DNA of 52,207 nucleotides from an uncultured Synechococcus sp. (GTDB taxonomy: Bacteria; Cyanobacteriota; Cyanobacteriia; Phormidesmidales; Phormidesmidaceae). A model generated the notes under the pieces. That model was not told where the DNA came from. It made no database searches and saw only the letters and a list, made by a program, of their open reading frames with translations. Each line of letters opens with the position of its first letter. The first letter of the stretch is position 1. The stretch spans positions 1 through 52,207 of the forward strand of contig CALDSK010000076.1 in NCBI GenBank assembly GCA_937911865.1, given 5' to 3'. Below are positions 25,361 through 34,949 of this stretch, piece by piece. Position numbers and translations under genes: made by a program.

Positions 25361-27661
25361 ATGAGCGTTGTGCCTTCTCCTGCTAAAGCGTCTATTGAAC
25401 AAGCGAGCAAGCCTGAACAAGCGAACAAGCCTTTGAGCAATCCTTTATTGATTGGCAAAGGATTACCCCCTTTTCGTAAAATAGAGCCGAGCCATGTCAT
25501 TCCCGGTATCGAACAGCTGCTGAAAAATCTGGCCCAGGAGCTGGAATCACTCGAAGCTGCACTAGCGCAGAAGATTGAACATTCATCAGGAAGCTCATCA
25601 AGAAGTCCATCGGGCGTGATCGCTTGGTCAGACTTGATCGATCCGCTGACGGCGATCACCGAACGCTTGGGTTGGAGCTGGGGTATTATTGGCCATCTGA
25701 TGGGCGTAAAAAATAGCCCAGAGCTGCGGGCTGCTTACGAGAAAGTGCAGCCTTCTCTGGTGCAATTCGCCAATCGAATCGGGCAAAGTCAGGCGATTTA
25801 TAAGGCTCTAAAGCAGCTGAAGGCTAGCGATGAGTGGTCTCGGCTAGAGCCCGCTCAGCAGCGAATTGTTGAGGCGACGCTACGGGACGCAGAGCTTTCA
25901 GGTGTGGGACTCTCTGGCGAACAAAAAGAGCAGTTTAACCACATTCAACAAACGCTCGCAGAGCTGTCTACTCAGTTCTCGAATCACGTGCTGGACGCAA
26001 CCAAAGCCTTTAGCCTGACGCTTGAGCAAAAAGAGGATGTGGTTGGCCTGCCGCCGAGTTTGCTGAGCCTGCTGGCGCAGGCCGCCCGCGACGCTGCTGA
26101 AGACGACGCTCAAAAAAACGCTACCGCTGAAGCTGGTCCATGGCGGCTTACCCTCGATATGCCCAGCTACATTCCTTTCTTGCGCCATAGTCAACGGCGA
26201 GATCTGCGAGAGCAGCTGTACCGTGCCTTTATCACCCGTGCCTCGACAGGAGAGCTTAACAACGCGCCGCTAATTGAACAGATTTTAGATTTGCGCCGTC
26301 AGCAGGCAAATTTGCTGGGGTTTGAAAACTACGCTGAGCTGAGCCTGGCGCGGAAGATGGCTCCTTCAGTAGCCGCTGTTGAAACGCTGATGGAAGAGCT
26401 GCGAGCAGCCAGCTATGACGCCGCTAAAAAGGAGCTGGCCGAGATTCAGACCTTTGCCAGTCAAAAAAATAATGAGGAAGCGAGCCAAAGTCCTCACGAC
26501 GGCTCAACGAACGATCAGCCTGAATCCGGCTTCGCGCTGATGCAGTGGGACGTCCCTTTCTGGACGGAGCGTATGCGAGAGGAGCAGTTCGACTTGAACG
26601 ACGAGGCACTGCGCCCCTATTTCCCTTTGCCCAGCGTTTTAGAGGGCCTGTTTGGATTAGCAGAGCGCCTGTTTGGCATTGCTATCACCCCGGCGGATGG
26701 TGAAGCGCCTGTTTGGCAGGATGATGTCCGCTACTTTCAAGTGACAGACGCCCAGACTCACCAGCCCATTGCGCACTTTTATCTCGACCCTTACAGCCGT
26801 CCGGCTGAGAAGCGAGGCGGTGCTTGGATGGATGAGTGCATTGTCCGTGCAAAGATGCAACCAGAGACCCAGCCAGAAGAGGCTGCGGTTTCCAAGACGG
26901 CTCATATTCGATTGCCCGTGGCTTATTTGGTGTGTAATCAGTCGCCACCAGTTGATGGCAAGCCTAGCCTCATGACCTTTCGCGAGGTTGAAACGCTGTT
27001 TCATGAGTTTGGTCACGGGTTACAGCATATGCTGACAGCCGTTGACTATCCCGGAGCGGCTGGTATTAACAACGTGGAATGGGATGCGGTGGAACTGCCC
27101 AGTCAGTTTATGGAGAACTGGTGCTATGACCGCGATACGCTATTTGGCATGGCGCGGCACTACCAGACGGGTGAGCCTTTGCCCGAGGCGGATTACCAAA
27201 AGCTTCTGGCGGCCCGCCACTTTATGACGGGCAATGCAATCTTGCGTCAGGTAAACTTTGGCTCGATTGATATTGCGCTACATGCGGACTACCGGCCCGG
27301 CGGTGAGGAAACGGTTTGGGAGGTGCGCGATCGCATTGCTGAAAAAGCAACCGTCATGCCGCCGCTGCCAGAAGACGCCTTTCTCTGCAGCTTTGGCCAT
27401 ATTTTTTCAGGTGGGTATGCCGCCGGCTACTACAGCTATTTCTGGGCAGAGGTTCTCAGTGCGGATGCTTTTTCTGCTTTTGAAGAAGCCGGCTTAGATG
27501 ATAAAAAACAGATCGCAAAAATCGGTAGACGATTTAGAGAAACGGTTTTAGCCCTAGGCGGTAGTCAGCACCCTATGGACGTCTTCAAAGCCTTTAGAGG
27601 CCGCGAGCCCAGTACTCAAGCGCTGCTAAGGCACCGTGGGTTGGTTGCTAAATCGGCATAG
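25361..27661 (+). CDS. prlC: M3-family zinc oligopeptidase (oligopeptidase A/PrlC-like)
   Basis: Cytosolic thimet-like metallopeptidase that degrades short peptides. The zinc site HEFGH is at 548-552, with the third-ligand region GINNVEWDAVELPSQFMENW downstream, followed by the M3 landmarks YHQTG-like MARHYQTGEPLP and FSHIFSGGYAAGYYSYFWAE-like sequence. 766 residues, slightly longer than typical, partly through an acidic insertion near 365-385. An 18-bp tandem duplication near the start (25397-25432) encodes EQASKP/EQANKP. Confidence 0.93.
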   Translation: MSVVPSPAKASIEQASKPEQANKPLSNPLLIGKGLPPFRKIEPSHVIPGIEQLLKNLAQELESLEAALAQKIEHSSGSSSRSPSGVIAWSDLIDPLTAITERLGWSWGIIGHLMGVKNSPELRAAYEKVQPSLVQFANRIGQSQAIYKALKQLKASDEWSRLEPAQQRIVEATLRDAELSGVGLSGEQKEQFNHIQQTLAELSTQFSNHVLDATKAFSLTLEQKEDVVGLPPSLLSLLAQAARDAAEDDAQKNATAEAGPWRLTLDMPSYIPFLRHSQRRDLREQLYRAFITRASTGELNNAPLIEQILDLRRQQANLLGFENYAELSLARKMAPSVAAVETLMEELRAASYDAAKKELAEIQTFASQKNNEEASQSPHDGSTNDQPESGFALMQWDVPFWTERMREEQFDLNDEALRPYFPLPSVLEGLFGLAERLFGIAITPADGEAPVWQDDVRYFQVTDAQTHQPIAHFYLDPYSRPAEKRGGAWMDECIVRAKMQPETQPEEAAVSKTAHIRLPVAYLVCNQSPPVDGKPSLMTFREVETLFHEFGHGLQHMLTAVDYPGAAGINNVEWDAVELPSQFMENWCYDRDTLFGMARHYQTGEPLPEADYQKLLAARHFMTGNAILRQVNFGSIDIALHADYRPGGEETVWEVRDRIAEKATVMPPLPEDAFLCSFGHIFSGGYAAGYYSYFWAEVLSADAFSAFEEAGLDDKKQIAKIGRRFRETVLALGGSQHPMDVFKAFRGREPSTQALLRHRGLVAKSA

Positions 27662-27769
27662 TGCTAGATCGGCACAGCAAAAGACTTGCCTAGTGTTGGC
27701 ATCAGGCGTTAATGCTGGATGTTGGCACTGGGTATTGGCATTGGTGCTGGCACTGGGTATTGGCATTGG
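27648..27769. repeat. Stop-codon duplication and 22-bp repeat after the M3 peptidase
   Basis: CTAAATCGGCATAG (27648-27661, ending in the stop) is echoed as CTAGATCGGCACAG at 27664-27677, 12 of 14 identical. Further on a 22-bp unit at 27723-27744 is repeated exactly at 27748-27769 (period 25). Confidence 0.88.
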
Positions 27770-28112
27770 GAGAGTCCGCACGGGCATGACTGGCTCAACT
27801 TCCGTCAGCCTTTCTGCCTGGCTTTTTCATCTCAGTTTTAATATAAATTTATATCGATTTAACGGAAATTTACATCCTTTAGACATCCGTAAGATTGCGG
27901 AAGCGATCTATCAGCTTGCTCAAGCTATAGCCGGATTTCAGTCAAAATAGCTGCTTATCTTTACCTGGAGTATGGAAGTTTCTGCTGATGAGAATCGTAT
28001 TTGTACGGAACCCTATATCAAAGCAGATTGGTAGATTTGTGGAAAGCAACTACACGCAGTAAGTATGGTCGCTCCCAACATCCGCTGATGGCGTTTGTCC
28101 CATCGCCAGTCT
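27662..28112. other. Intergenic region between M3 peptidase and diguanylate cyclase
   Basis: 451 bases. The first ~110 carry the repeats described separately. An open frame overlapping the peptidase end (27636-27950) has no family features and its first half is repeat-derived. The rest presumably holds the promoter of the next gene. Confidence 0.4.
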
Positions 28113-29348
28113 ATGAACACTTTCCTCCCGTCTTCTGCAACAGGAACCGCTGTCGTTTGGCACCATCGAGACGATCGGGATGCACAGCTGATTCAGATGA
28201 CCTCTACGCTTAATTGCAACGGCTATCAGACGCTGTTTCTTGAAAGCCAGTATCAGGTTGCTAAAAGCGTTGCCAGCCAGCAGGTTGATTTGCTCATTAT
28301 TCATTTGCAGACATCGGGTCAAAGCGGCTATGACCTCTGCAAAATTCTAAGAGCACAGGCAGTGACTAGATACCTCCCGGTCGTTTTTGTCGGCTATAGA
28401 GAAGATTCTAGTGAACGGGTTAATGCGCTGCGCTGCGGTGGAAATGAGTACATTAGGCTGCCTATTGATGCGGAAGAAAGCTGGCTACGGATAGAGCAGC
28501 ATTTGAACGTTGCCTATCTGGTGCGTCAGCTTCAGGCAGACAGAATGAGCCTGAGCCAAAAAATCGGCGAGTATAGCTCTATTCTGGCTCAGCAAGAGCA
28601 GCTTAAAGTGTCCTTGGCTGAAGAGAACCGAGAACTACAAAAATTAGCTTTTGTGGATGGGCTCACGCAGGTTGCGAACCGACGTAGCTTTAATCAAAAC
28701 ATTGCTCGGCTTTGGCAAGATGCCGCTAGGCGTCAACAGCCGCTTTCCCTGTTGCTATGTGATATCGATTATTTCAAGCGGTACAACGACACCTATGGTC
28801 ATACCAGTGGGGATGGTTGCCTAAAAGCCGTCGCTGCGGCGCTCTCTCGCGGGGCGCATCGGCATCAAGATCAGGTGTCACGCTATGGCGGTGAGGAGTT
28901 TGCTATTTTACTACCAGGTACAGATTCGCTGGGTGCACAACAGGTGGCACTGGCTGTGCAATCAGAGCTGGCTCAGATGCAGCTTCCCCATAGAGCTTCG
29001 CTTGTGAAACCCTGGGTAAGTTTGAGCATTGGGATTTGTACTATGGTGCCAGAAAGCGGAGCACAAAGGGTCCCAGAGTGTAGGATGCTGCCTTGCGAAG
29101 CGCTGATTCAAAAAGCCGATGAAGCGCTGTACACAGCTAAGCTGAGAGGACGCGATCGCACCGTAATCAGCACCCCAACAGAGCTGCTCTCGGTAGAGCG
29201 AAGCTATTGCCTGTGCGACTATACCGCTCATTCTGATGCATTCAATCAATATCGGGGCCAGTCAGAAAGGGCGACTCAACCCGTTAAGCACGTCCACAAT
29301 TCCTCACAAGCTGCCCGTCGCAAGCGTCTCTTTCCCACATCTTTCTAG
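28113..29348 (+). CDS. Diguanylate cyclase with degenerate receiver domain
   Basis: Makes the second messenger c-di-GMP from two GTP. The N-terminal ~125 residues have a CheY-like fold (NCNGYQTLFLESQYQVAKSV, YDLCKILRAQ), but the phospho-acceptor position of the LLIxD strand reads LLIIH64, and the KP switch reads RLP. A coiled linker follows (about 140-175), then GGDEF: DGLTQVANRRSFNQNI, LCDIDYFKRYNDTYGH, and the active site GGEEF at 259-263. The inhibitory site RHQD (250-253) sits five residues before it and is intact. ATG 28113 is used; TTG 28095 would add six residues. 411 residues. Confidence 0.9.
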   Translation: MNTFLPSSATGTAVVWHHRDDRDAQLIQMTSTLNCNGYQTLFLESQYQVAKSVASQQVDLLIIHLQTSGQSGYDLCKILRAQAVTRYLPVVFVGYREDSSERVNALRCGGNEYIRLPIDAEESWLRIEQHLNVAYLVRQLQADRMSLSQKIGEYSSILAQQEQLKVSLAEENRELQKLAFVDGLTQVANRRSFNQNIARLWQDAARRQQPLSLLLCDIDYFKRYNDTYGHTSGDGCLKAVAAALSRGAHRHQDQVSRYGGEEFAILLPGTDSLGAQQVALAVQSELAQMQLPHRASLVKPWVSLSIGICTMVPESGAQRVPECRMLPCEALIQKADEALYTAKLRGRDRTVISTPTELLSVERSYCLCDYTAHSDAFNQYRGQSERATQPVKHVHNSSQAARRKRLFPTSF

Positions 29349-29387
29349 GTGTTTCTTTTCTAGATGCTTCTTTTCTAGGTGCTTCTT
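29343..29387 (+). repeat. 15-bp x 3 tandem repeat containing the stop codon
   Basis: TTCTAGGTGTTTCTT, TTCTAGATGCTTCTT and TTCTAGGTGCTTCTT abut at 29343, 29358 and 29373. The diguanylate cyclase stop TAG is inside the first copy, and the 15-base period keeps TAG in the same frame in all three. Confidence 0.92.
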
Positions 29388-29580
29388 CTGTTCTCATTGG
29401 CTTGTACGCCGTTGTTTCTTCGGCTGTTCGAGGCGAAGAGACGCTGATGTGCGTTTCTTACAGTACTTTGTATTTACCGTAAACTTAGCTGATAAGCCAT
29501 CTTCACACGTGGACTAGATTGTCTGCGGTAAACTGGGACGCTGCACCAGTAGACTGAAAGCGTCGTTGGGGGGTCTGATT

Positions 29581-30987
29581 TTGACAGATAGCGAACTGAC
29601 AGCTAAATCTCAGAACGTCTCTCGCCAAGAACTCAGGGAGTTGGTGCGATCGCAGCTCCAAGCCTTACTAGAACAAGAGAACTTTCGAGGTGCCAAGGCG
29701 CTGCTTGTGCCGGTTCAGCCTGCTGACATCGCAGAAGCAATAGAAGGGTTGCCTGAGACAATGCAGGCGATCGCCTTTCGTTTGCTCTCTAAAAATGAAG
29801 CCATCGAAGTCTACGAGAATTTGGACTCGGTGGTGCAGCAGGCGCTGATTGAAGAATTTAAGCGACAAGACCTGATTGACATTGTCGATAAAATGTCGCC
29901 CGATGACCGGGCCCGTCTGTTTGACGAACTCCCGGCTAAAATCGTCCGTCGTTTGCTAGAGCAGCTGAGTATTCAAGAGCGTCAGAGTACGGCGTTGCTG
30001 CTGGGTTACGAAGCCGAGACCGCCGGTCGAATTATGACGCCGGAGTATGTAGCACTCAAAGAAAACTGGACGGTTGAAAGAGCGCTAAACCATATTCGCG
30101 CTCAGGCCGAACTGAGTGAAACGGTTTACTACCTATTTGTGACGAACTTTGCTCGGCAGCTAACCGGCATTTTGTCACTACGGCAGCTGGTACTGGGTCA
30201 AGCCGAGCAGACAATTGGCGAAATTATGACCCGAGAGGTCGTTTCTGCCCAGACGAGCGACGACCAGGAAGAGGTCGCTCGGATGATTCAGCGCTACGAT
30301 TTTTTGGCAGTGCCGGTTGTTGATACTGAAGATCGACTGGTGGGGATTATCACGTTTGATGACGTCCTCGACATTTTAGAAGAAGAAGCCACTGAGGATA
30401 TCTATACGCTAGGCGGTGTGCAGTCTGGCGGTGATAACTATTTCCAGAGCAACCTACTAGATGTGGCCCGTAAGCGTGTGGTGTGGCTATCGGTATTGCT
30501 GGTAACGAATACTGTCACCGCTGCGGTCATCCGCTCCCAGCAAGATATCTTGCAAGAGGTTGTGGTGTTGGCCGCTTTTATTCCACTGCTGATTGGTACT
30601 GGCGGTAACGTCGGCGCACAGTCTTCTACGGTGGTTATTCGGGGTCTCAATACGGATGAGCTAAAGATTAAAAATGCTATAGAAGTGATTCGCAGAGAGG
30701 CGATCGCCGGTGCCTTTCTTGGCCTGATGCTGGGCATTGTGGTGACCGGATGGGCCTATTTTTTGCAGGGGGGAATAGAATCTGCGCTCTCTGTGGCAGT
30801 AACAGTCGGCATCTCTCTGGTTGGCATTTCCGTGCTTGCTTCTAGTGCGGGCGCGGCGCTGCCGTTTTTGTTTCAGTCGCTAGGACTAGATCCTGCTCTA
30901 ATGTCAGCGCCTTTTATTACGACAGTCGTTGATGTACTCGGTGTCTTAATTTATCTATCTTTGGCTCGCTATATTCTGGTCCTCTAG
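29581..30987 (+). CDS. mgtE: Magnesium transporter MgtE
   Basis: Mg2+ channel of the plasma membrane, gated by cytosolic Mg2+. Domain order: N-terminal MgtE_N helical domain (about 30-130), two CBS domains (GRIMTPEYVAL and GEIMTREVVSAQ), then five membrane helices with the pore signature PLLIGTGGNVGAQSSTVVIR. TTG 29581 is preferred since GGGGGG at 29568-29573 sits seven bases upstream; TTG 29566 in the same frame is the longer alternative. Confidence 0.94.
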   Translation: MTDSELTAKSQNVSRQELRELVRSQLQALLEQENFRGAKALLVPVQPADIAEAIEGLPETMQAIAFRLLSKNEAIEVYENLDSVVQQALIEEFKRQDLIDIVDKMSPDDRARLFDELPAKIVRRLLEQLSIQERQSTALLLGYEAETAGRIMTPEYVALKENWTVERALNHIRAQAELSETVYYLFVTNFARQLTGILSLRQLVLGQAEQTIGEIMTREVVSAQTSDDQEEVARMIQRYDFLAVPVVDTEDRLVGIITFDDVLDILEEEATEDIYTLGGVQSGGDNYFQSNLLDVARKRVVWLSVLLVTNTVTAAVIRSQQDILQEVVVLAAFIPLLIGTGGNVGAQSSTVVIRGLNTDELKIKNAIEVIRREAIAGAFLGLMLGIVVTGWAYFLQGGIESALSVAVTVGISLVGISVLASSAGAALPFLFQSLGLDPALMSAPFITTVVDVLGVLIYLSLARYILVL

Positions 30988-31278
30988 GCGTCTGTAATAA
31001 CGAGCGTTCTGCATGTAATTGGCTAAACCGGTAGCTATATGGGTGAATTCGCGGCAGGGATCATCAGTGATTTACAATGCATTTTGAGGCTGGCGAGTTT
31101 TGATATAGTTCATAGAGAGACTCTCTTTGGCAATATGTTTTAGGCATATATTTTGCTTTAGGCAGATATCTTCTGGGCCTCGGACAGCCATTGAAAGAAA
31201 AGCGTCACTGCTTAATTGCAAAGAATTGTTTAGAATGGACACGTACTGACCGGTATGTGCTGGCAAGTTAGGTATTCC

Positions 31279-32103
31279 GTGCTTCAGAAATTCAAACAAG
31301 ACATCAAAAATGACCTAATTGCCGGTCTGGTAGTGGTAATTCCACTGGCAACCACCATCTGGCTGACAATTAACGTTGCTACTTGGGTCATTCGGTTCAT
31401 CACTCGTTTTCCCAAGCAGCTCAATCCCTTCACGGGGCTCAATCCATTTTTAGTGGCGCTGATCAATATTGGTATCGGCTTTGCCGTGCCACTGCTGGCT
31501 TTGCTTTTGATCGGGCTGATGGCCCGAAACTTTGCAGGTCGCTGGCTGCTAGATGTGGGCGAACGGATCGTGCAGTCTATTCCGCTGGCAGGGTCGGTAT
31601 ACAAGACCGTTCAACAGCTGCTGCAAACCGTTTTTCAAGATTCTAAAAGTCGCTTTCGTCGGGTGGTGCTGATTGAGTATCCGCGCCGAGGACTGTGGGC
31701 GATCGCATTTGTTACAGGCGCGGCCGTAACTAGCAGCCCCAGCAAAATGCTCAGCGTCTTTATCCCTACAACGCCAAACCCCACCAGCGGCTGGTACTCA
31801 GTCGTATCAGAAGACGACATTCTCAATCTGTCTATTTCTGTAGAAGATGCCTTTAAGGTGCTCCTGTCTGGTGGCATTGTTGGTCCTAACCTAGCCGCAG
31901 AGATTCCACCGCAGCGCATAGGCCGCCAGCAACCAGCAGCCAGTGCGCTGACAGATATGCGCTCAGATGCCCGCTCAGAAGTTCCAGAGAACGCTGCCTC
32001 TACGCTTCCGGCTGAAACAACGATGGATCAACCTCAGCCCCTATCTCAAGGGCATTCGCCAGGGCACCCATCAGGTAACGGCTCCATTCAAGAGTCGGTT
32101 TAG
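31279..32103 (+). CDS. DUF502 membrane protein
   Basis: Two hydrophobic helices (LIAGLVVVIPLATTIWLTI; NPFLVALINIGIGFAVPLLA) followed by the family segment GRWLLDVGERIVQSIPLAGS and a beta-rich domain, then a low-complexity tail of ~70 residues. Members are plasma-membrane proteins of unknown function, conserved next to nusB and ftsY in cyanobacteria as here. GTG 31279 (VLQKFKQDIKNDLI) matches the usual start, with TTAGG six bases before; ATG 31255 would add eight residues. Confidence 0.85.
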   Translation: MLQKFKQDIKNDLIAGLVVVIPLATTIWLTINVATWVIRFITRFPKQLNPFTGLNPFLVALINIGIGFAVPLLALLLIGLMARNFAGRWLLDVGERIVQSIPLAGSVYKTVQQLLQTVFQDSKSRFRRVVLIEYPRRGLWAIAFVTGAAVTSSPSKMLSVFIPTTPNPTSGWYSVVSEDDILNLSISVEDAFKVLLSGGIVGPNLAAEIPPQRIGRQQPAASALTDMRSDARSEVPENAASTLPAETTMDQPQPLSQGHSPGHPSGNGSIQESV

Positions 32104-32215
32104 TTCCAGCGTTGGTTTAGTCGTACAGGCGATATAGCGCCCTCAAAACAGTACGACTCGCATGCGCCTCTAAAAAGGCTGATAAAATAGCTGAACCCAA
32201 GCTCAATGGTATTGC

Positions 32216-33154
32216 ATGAAGGCGCGCTCTATTGCCCGTGAACTAGCCCTTTTGGGGGTCAGTCAGCTCACCGATAATCTCTCTAACAGCGCCGCAACCA
32301 GCCGGAGTGCCAGTCGGCTTTCAGCGGGCTCAAGCCGTCAAACGGTCACTCAAGCGATTGCCAAGGACCCTTCAACTGAAGCGTTAGATTCACTGCTGCT
32401 AAAGGCGTTGACTGCCTTAGGCGCTGATGCAAGAGAGTCGATTGAGACAGCTGAAGGTGAAATGCAGCGGGGCGCTCAGCTGGTGTTAGAGAGCGAGACG
32501 CGGACAACGGAATCTGGAGAGGTGCGCGATCGCATTCAGCCAGCCATTCCGCTTGTAGAAGCGGCCATTAACCGAGTCGGTGAAACCTTGGAGCTGCTGA
32601 TGTTTGTTCAGCAGGAAGATCGAAAAGGTATGAAAGCCGCCAAGCAAGCGCTCAAAGATGCGGCGACTAGCTTGGAAGCTGCCGATAAATTGATGGGTGA
32701 GCATGCGCAAAAGATTGTGGATATTGATCGGGTGCGATCGCAGATCAAAACTGCCATTAGCACCGTCAAAACTGCGCTGATCAGCATCAAAAAAACGCTC
32801 GTCCCTGAATACCTCTCTGACCTCATCAGTAACGAAGACATCCGCAACCACGCCTGTAGCCTTCTGTTTAACTGGATTCGACACGAAGAAAGTATCGATA
32901 ATCAGCTCAACAGCGCCATGGAAAAATGGACCATCCGACGTCTGGCGAGAGTTGATAGAGATATTTTGCGCCTAGCGATGATTGAAATTGTGTACTTGAA
33001 CATCCCCAAAAAAGTAGCCATTGACGAAGCGGTAGAAATGGCTAAGCGATACAGCGACGAAGACGGCTATCGCTTTATTAATGGGGTACTTCGCCGCACG
33101 ACTGATAAGCTAGGAGCAAGCGAAGTCGCGCAAGATAATAGTAGTCAAAGTTAG
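32216..33154 (+). CDS. nusB: Transcription antitermination factor NusB with long insertion
   Basis: Binds boxA RNA with NusE in rRNA antitermination. The conserved start (KARSIARELALLGVSQL) and C-terminal half (RLARVDRDILRLAMIEIVYL, IPKKVAIDEAVEMAKRYS, FINGVLRR) are clear. Between them lies about 180 residues of Ser/Ala-rich sequence and coiled-coil-like helix. Cyanobacterial NusB normally has about 210 residues and a shorter insert; this one has 312. It lies between DUF502 and ftsY, 16 bases before the latter. Confidence 0.92.
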   Translation: MKARSIARELALLGVSQLTDNLSNSAATSRSASRLSAGSSRQTVTQAIAKDPSTEALDSLLLKALTALGADARESIETAEGEMQRGAQLVLESETRTTESGEVRDRIQPAIPLVEAAINRVGETLELLMFVQQEDRKGMKAAKQALKDAATSLEAADKLMGEHAQKIVDIDRVRSQIKTAISTVKTALISIKKTLVPEYLSDLISNEDIRNHACSLLFNWIRHEESIDNQLNSAMEKWTIRRLARVDRDILRLAMIEIVYLNIPKKVAIDEAVEMAKRYSDEDGYRFINGVLRRTTDKLGASEVAQDNSSQS

Positions 33155-33170
33155 GTAGTGAGTTAGGGCA

Positions 33171-34835
33171 ATGGCAGCTTTCAACTGGTTCGAGCGGAGT
33201 TACGAAGCGCCAAAGGAAGACGCGAAAGAGACCGATGCAACCGCTGAAGGCGAAAAGAAAGAAGGCGAAGACTCAACCCCTGTGAGCTCAGAGGATTACC
33301 TTAACTGGGCAAAAGCTGCCTATCAGAACATTCAGGCGCGTCAGGCTGATACTGAGATAACTGACCCTGAGACAGCTGAGACAGAAGAAGACGCAGATGA
33401 AGAAGTCTCTGATTCAGACGCAGACTCGCCAGAGCCCGCATCAGAAGAAAGTCAGACGAATGACAGTGCGCCTGTAGACCCATCGTCAGCGGTTACTGAA
33501 GCGTCTGCAACCGAAGAATCGACGCCTGAAGAATTGGCAGAAGGTGCTCAAGCGTCAGGGCCTGCGGGTACTGACACAGCAGAGTCTAAAATAGCAGAGA
33601 CTGAAACAACAGAGTCAGAAGAAGATAGTACTGAAGAGTCAGAAGAAGATAGTACTGAAGCCGCCAGTGAACCCACAGCCGCTGCTCAAGCGTTTTGGGC
33701 AAAAGCTGAGCAAGCAAAAGCTGAGCGAGAAGAGCGACTTCAGCGTCTAGAAGCCGAAGCGATTCTAGAGCCCGAGCCCGAGCCCGAGCCTGCACCACCA
33801 GAGACTCAGTTTGTCCCCCTAGACATTGACCTTGACGAAGCTTTCCTCTGGTCTGCTGAAGTCCTCGCTTCTCAGGGCCGCCGCCCAGACCAAATTTCAA
33901 TCGAAGAAATTACCTGGCTCAACAAGCTGCGACAGGGACTGGATAAAACCCGACGCGGCCTGGTTAATCAGCTAAAGTCCATCGTGGGCCAGGGGCCTTT
34001 AAATGACGAAGCGGTCGATGAGATTGAATCGCTGCTGCTACAGGCCGATGTCGGTGTGGCTGCAACCGACAAAATTATCACTGCCCTACAAAACAAGCTT
34101 CGCGAAGAAACACTGCCGCCTGAGCAAGCCATCAACTATCTCAAAACGCTGCTGCGCGACATGCTAGAAGCGCCATTAGACGGTGGTCATAACCTCACCT
34201 TTACGCCTGAAAAAGACAAGCTCAGCATCTGGCTAATGACCGGCGTTAACGGCGCGGGTAAAACCACCACCATCGGCAAGCTGGCTCATATTGCCACCAA
34301 GTCCAACTTTAAGTGTTTAATCGGCGCTGCCGATACATTTCGCGCCGCTGCTGTAGAGCAAGTTAAGGTTTGGGGCGCGCGTAGCGGTGTAGATGTCATT
34401 GCTAACCCGGGTCAAAATACTGACCCGGCTTCTGTTGTTTTCGATGCGATTAGCGCTGCAAACTCGCGCGATATTGAACTATTGCTGATTGATACAGCTG
34501 GTCGCCTGCAAAACAAAAAGAACCTGATGGACGAGCTATCTAAGGTTCGCAAAATTATTGATAAAAAAGCCCCTGGTGCTAGCGTAGAATCGCTGCTGGT
34601 GCTCGATGCCACCCTTGGTCAAAACGGTCTACGGCAGGCTCAGGTATTTGCTGAGGCCGCTCAGCTCAGCGGCGTAGTGCTTACTAAGCTAGATGGCACC
34701 GCCCGAGGCGGCGTGGCCCTCGCTGTGGTAGAACAGCTTGGCTTGCCCATCCGCTTTATCGGTGCAGGTGAAGGAATAGAGGACTTGCGACCGTTCTCCA
34801 GCTACGAATTTATTGAAGCGCTGCTCAGTGGTTGA
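33171..34835 (+). CDS. ftsY: Signal recognition particle receptor FtsY
   Basis: SRP-dependent GTPase that delivers ribosomes to the membrane translocon. The first ~215 residues form the acidic A domain, rich in Glu/Asp/Ser with a perfect 24-bp tandem duplication (33612-33659) encoding ESEEDSTE twice and a Glu-Pro run. The NG domain follows: P-loop GVNGAGKTTTIGKLA (358-372), DTFRAAAVEQ, DTAGRLQNK, and the closing TKLDGTARGG. Start ATG 33171. 554 residues. Confidence 0.97.
   Translation: MAAFNWFERSYEAPKEDAKETDATAEGEKKEGEDSTPVSSEDYLNWAKAAYQNIQARQADTEITDPETAETEEDADEEVSDSDADSPEPASEESQTNDSAPVDPSSAVTEASATEESTPEELAEGAQASGPAGTDTAESKIAETETTESEEDSTEESEEDSTEAASEPTAAAQAFWAKAEQAKAEREERLQRLEAEAILEPEPEPEPAPPETQFVPLDIDLDEAFLWSAEVLASQGRRPDQISIEEITWLNKLRQGLDKTRRGLVNQLKSIVGQGPLNDEAVDEIESLLLQADVGVAATDKIITALQNKLREETLPPEQAINYLKTLLRDMLEAPLDGGHNLTFTPEKDKLSIWLMTGVNGAGKTTTIGKLAHIATKSNFKCLIGAADTFRAAAVEQVKVWGARSGVDVIANPGQNTDPASVVFDAISAANSRDIELLLIDTAGRLQNKKNLMDELSKVRKIIDKKAPGASVESLLVLDATLGQNGLRQAQVFAEAAQLSGVVLTKLDGTARGGVALAVVEQLGLPIRFIGAGEGIEDLRPFSSYEFIEALLSG
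33612..33659 (+). repeat. Perfect 24-bp tandem duplication in ftsY
   Basis: Copies at 33612-33635 and 33636-33659 are identical and preserve the reading frame. They extend the acidic domain by eight residues. Confidence 0.95.
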
Positions 34836-34949
34836 TCGATTCGATTGATTGCGGCCTGATAATTTTGTGGCCTTACAATGGAACTAGGTGGCCTCAAGTA
34901 GCCCCAAAAAGCAGTCCCGAAGAAAGCCTGCCACGAGAGGCGTTTTCCT

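Noticed and set aside
27636..27950. 104-residue open frame overlapping the end of the M3 peptidase
   Set aside because: Its first half is made by the local 22-bp repeats and overlaps a sure gene; no ribosome site or family feature was seen.
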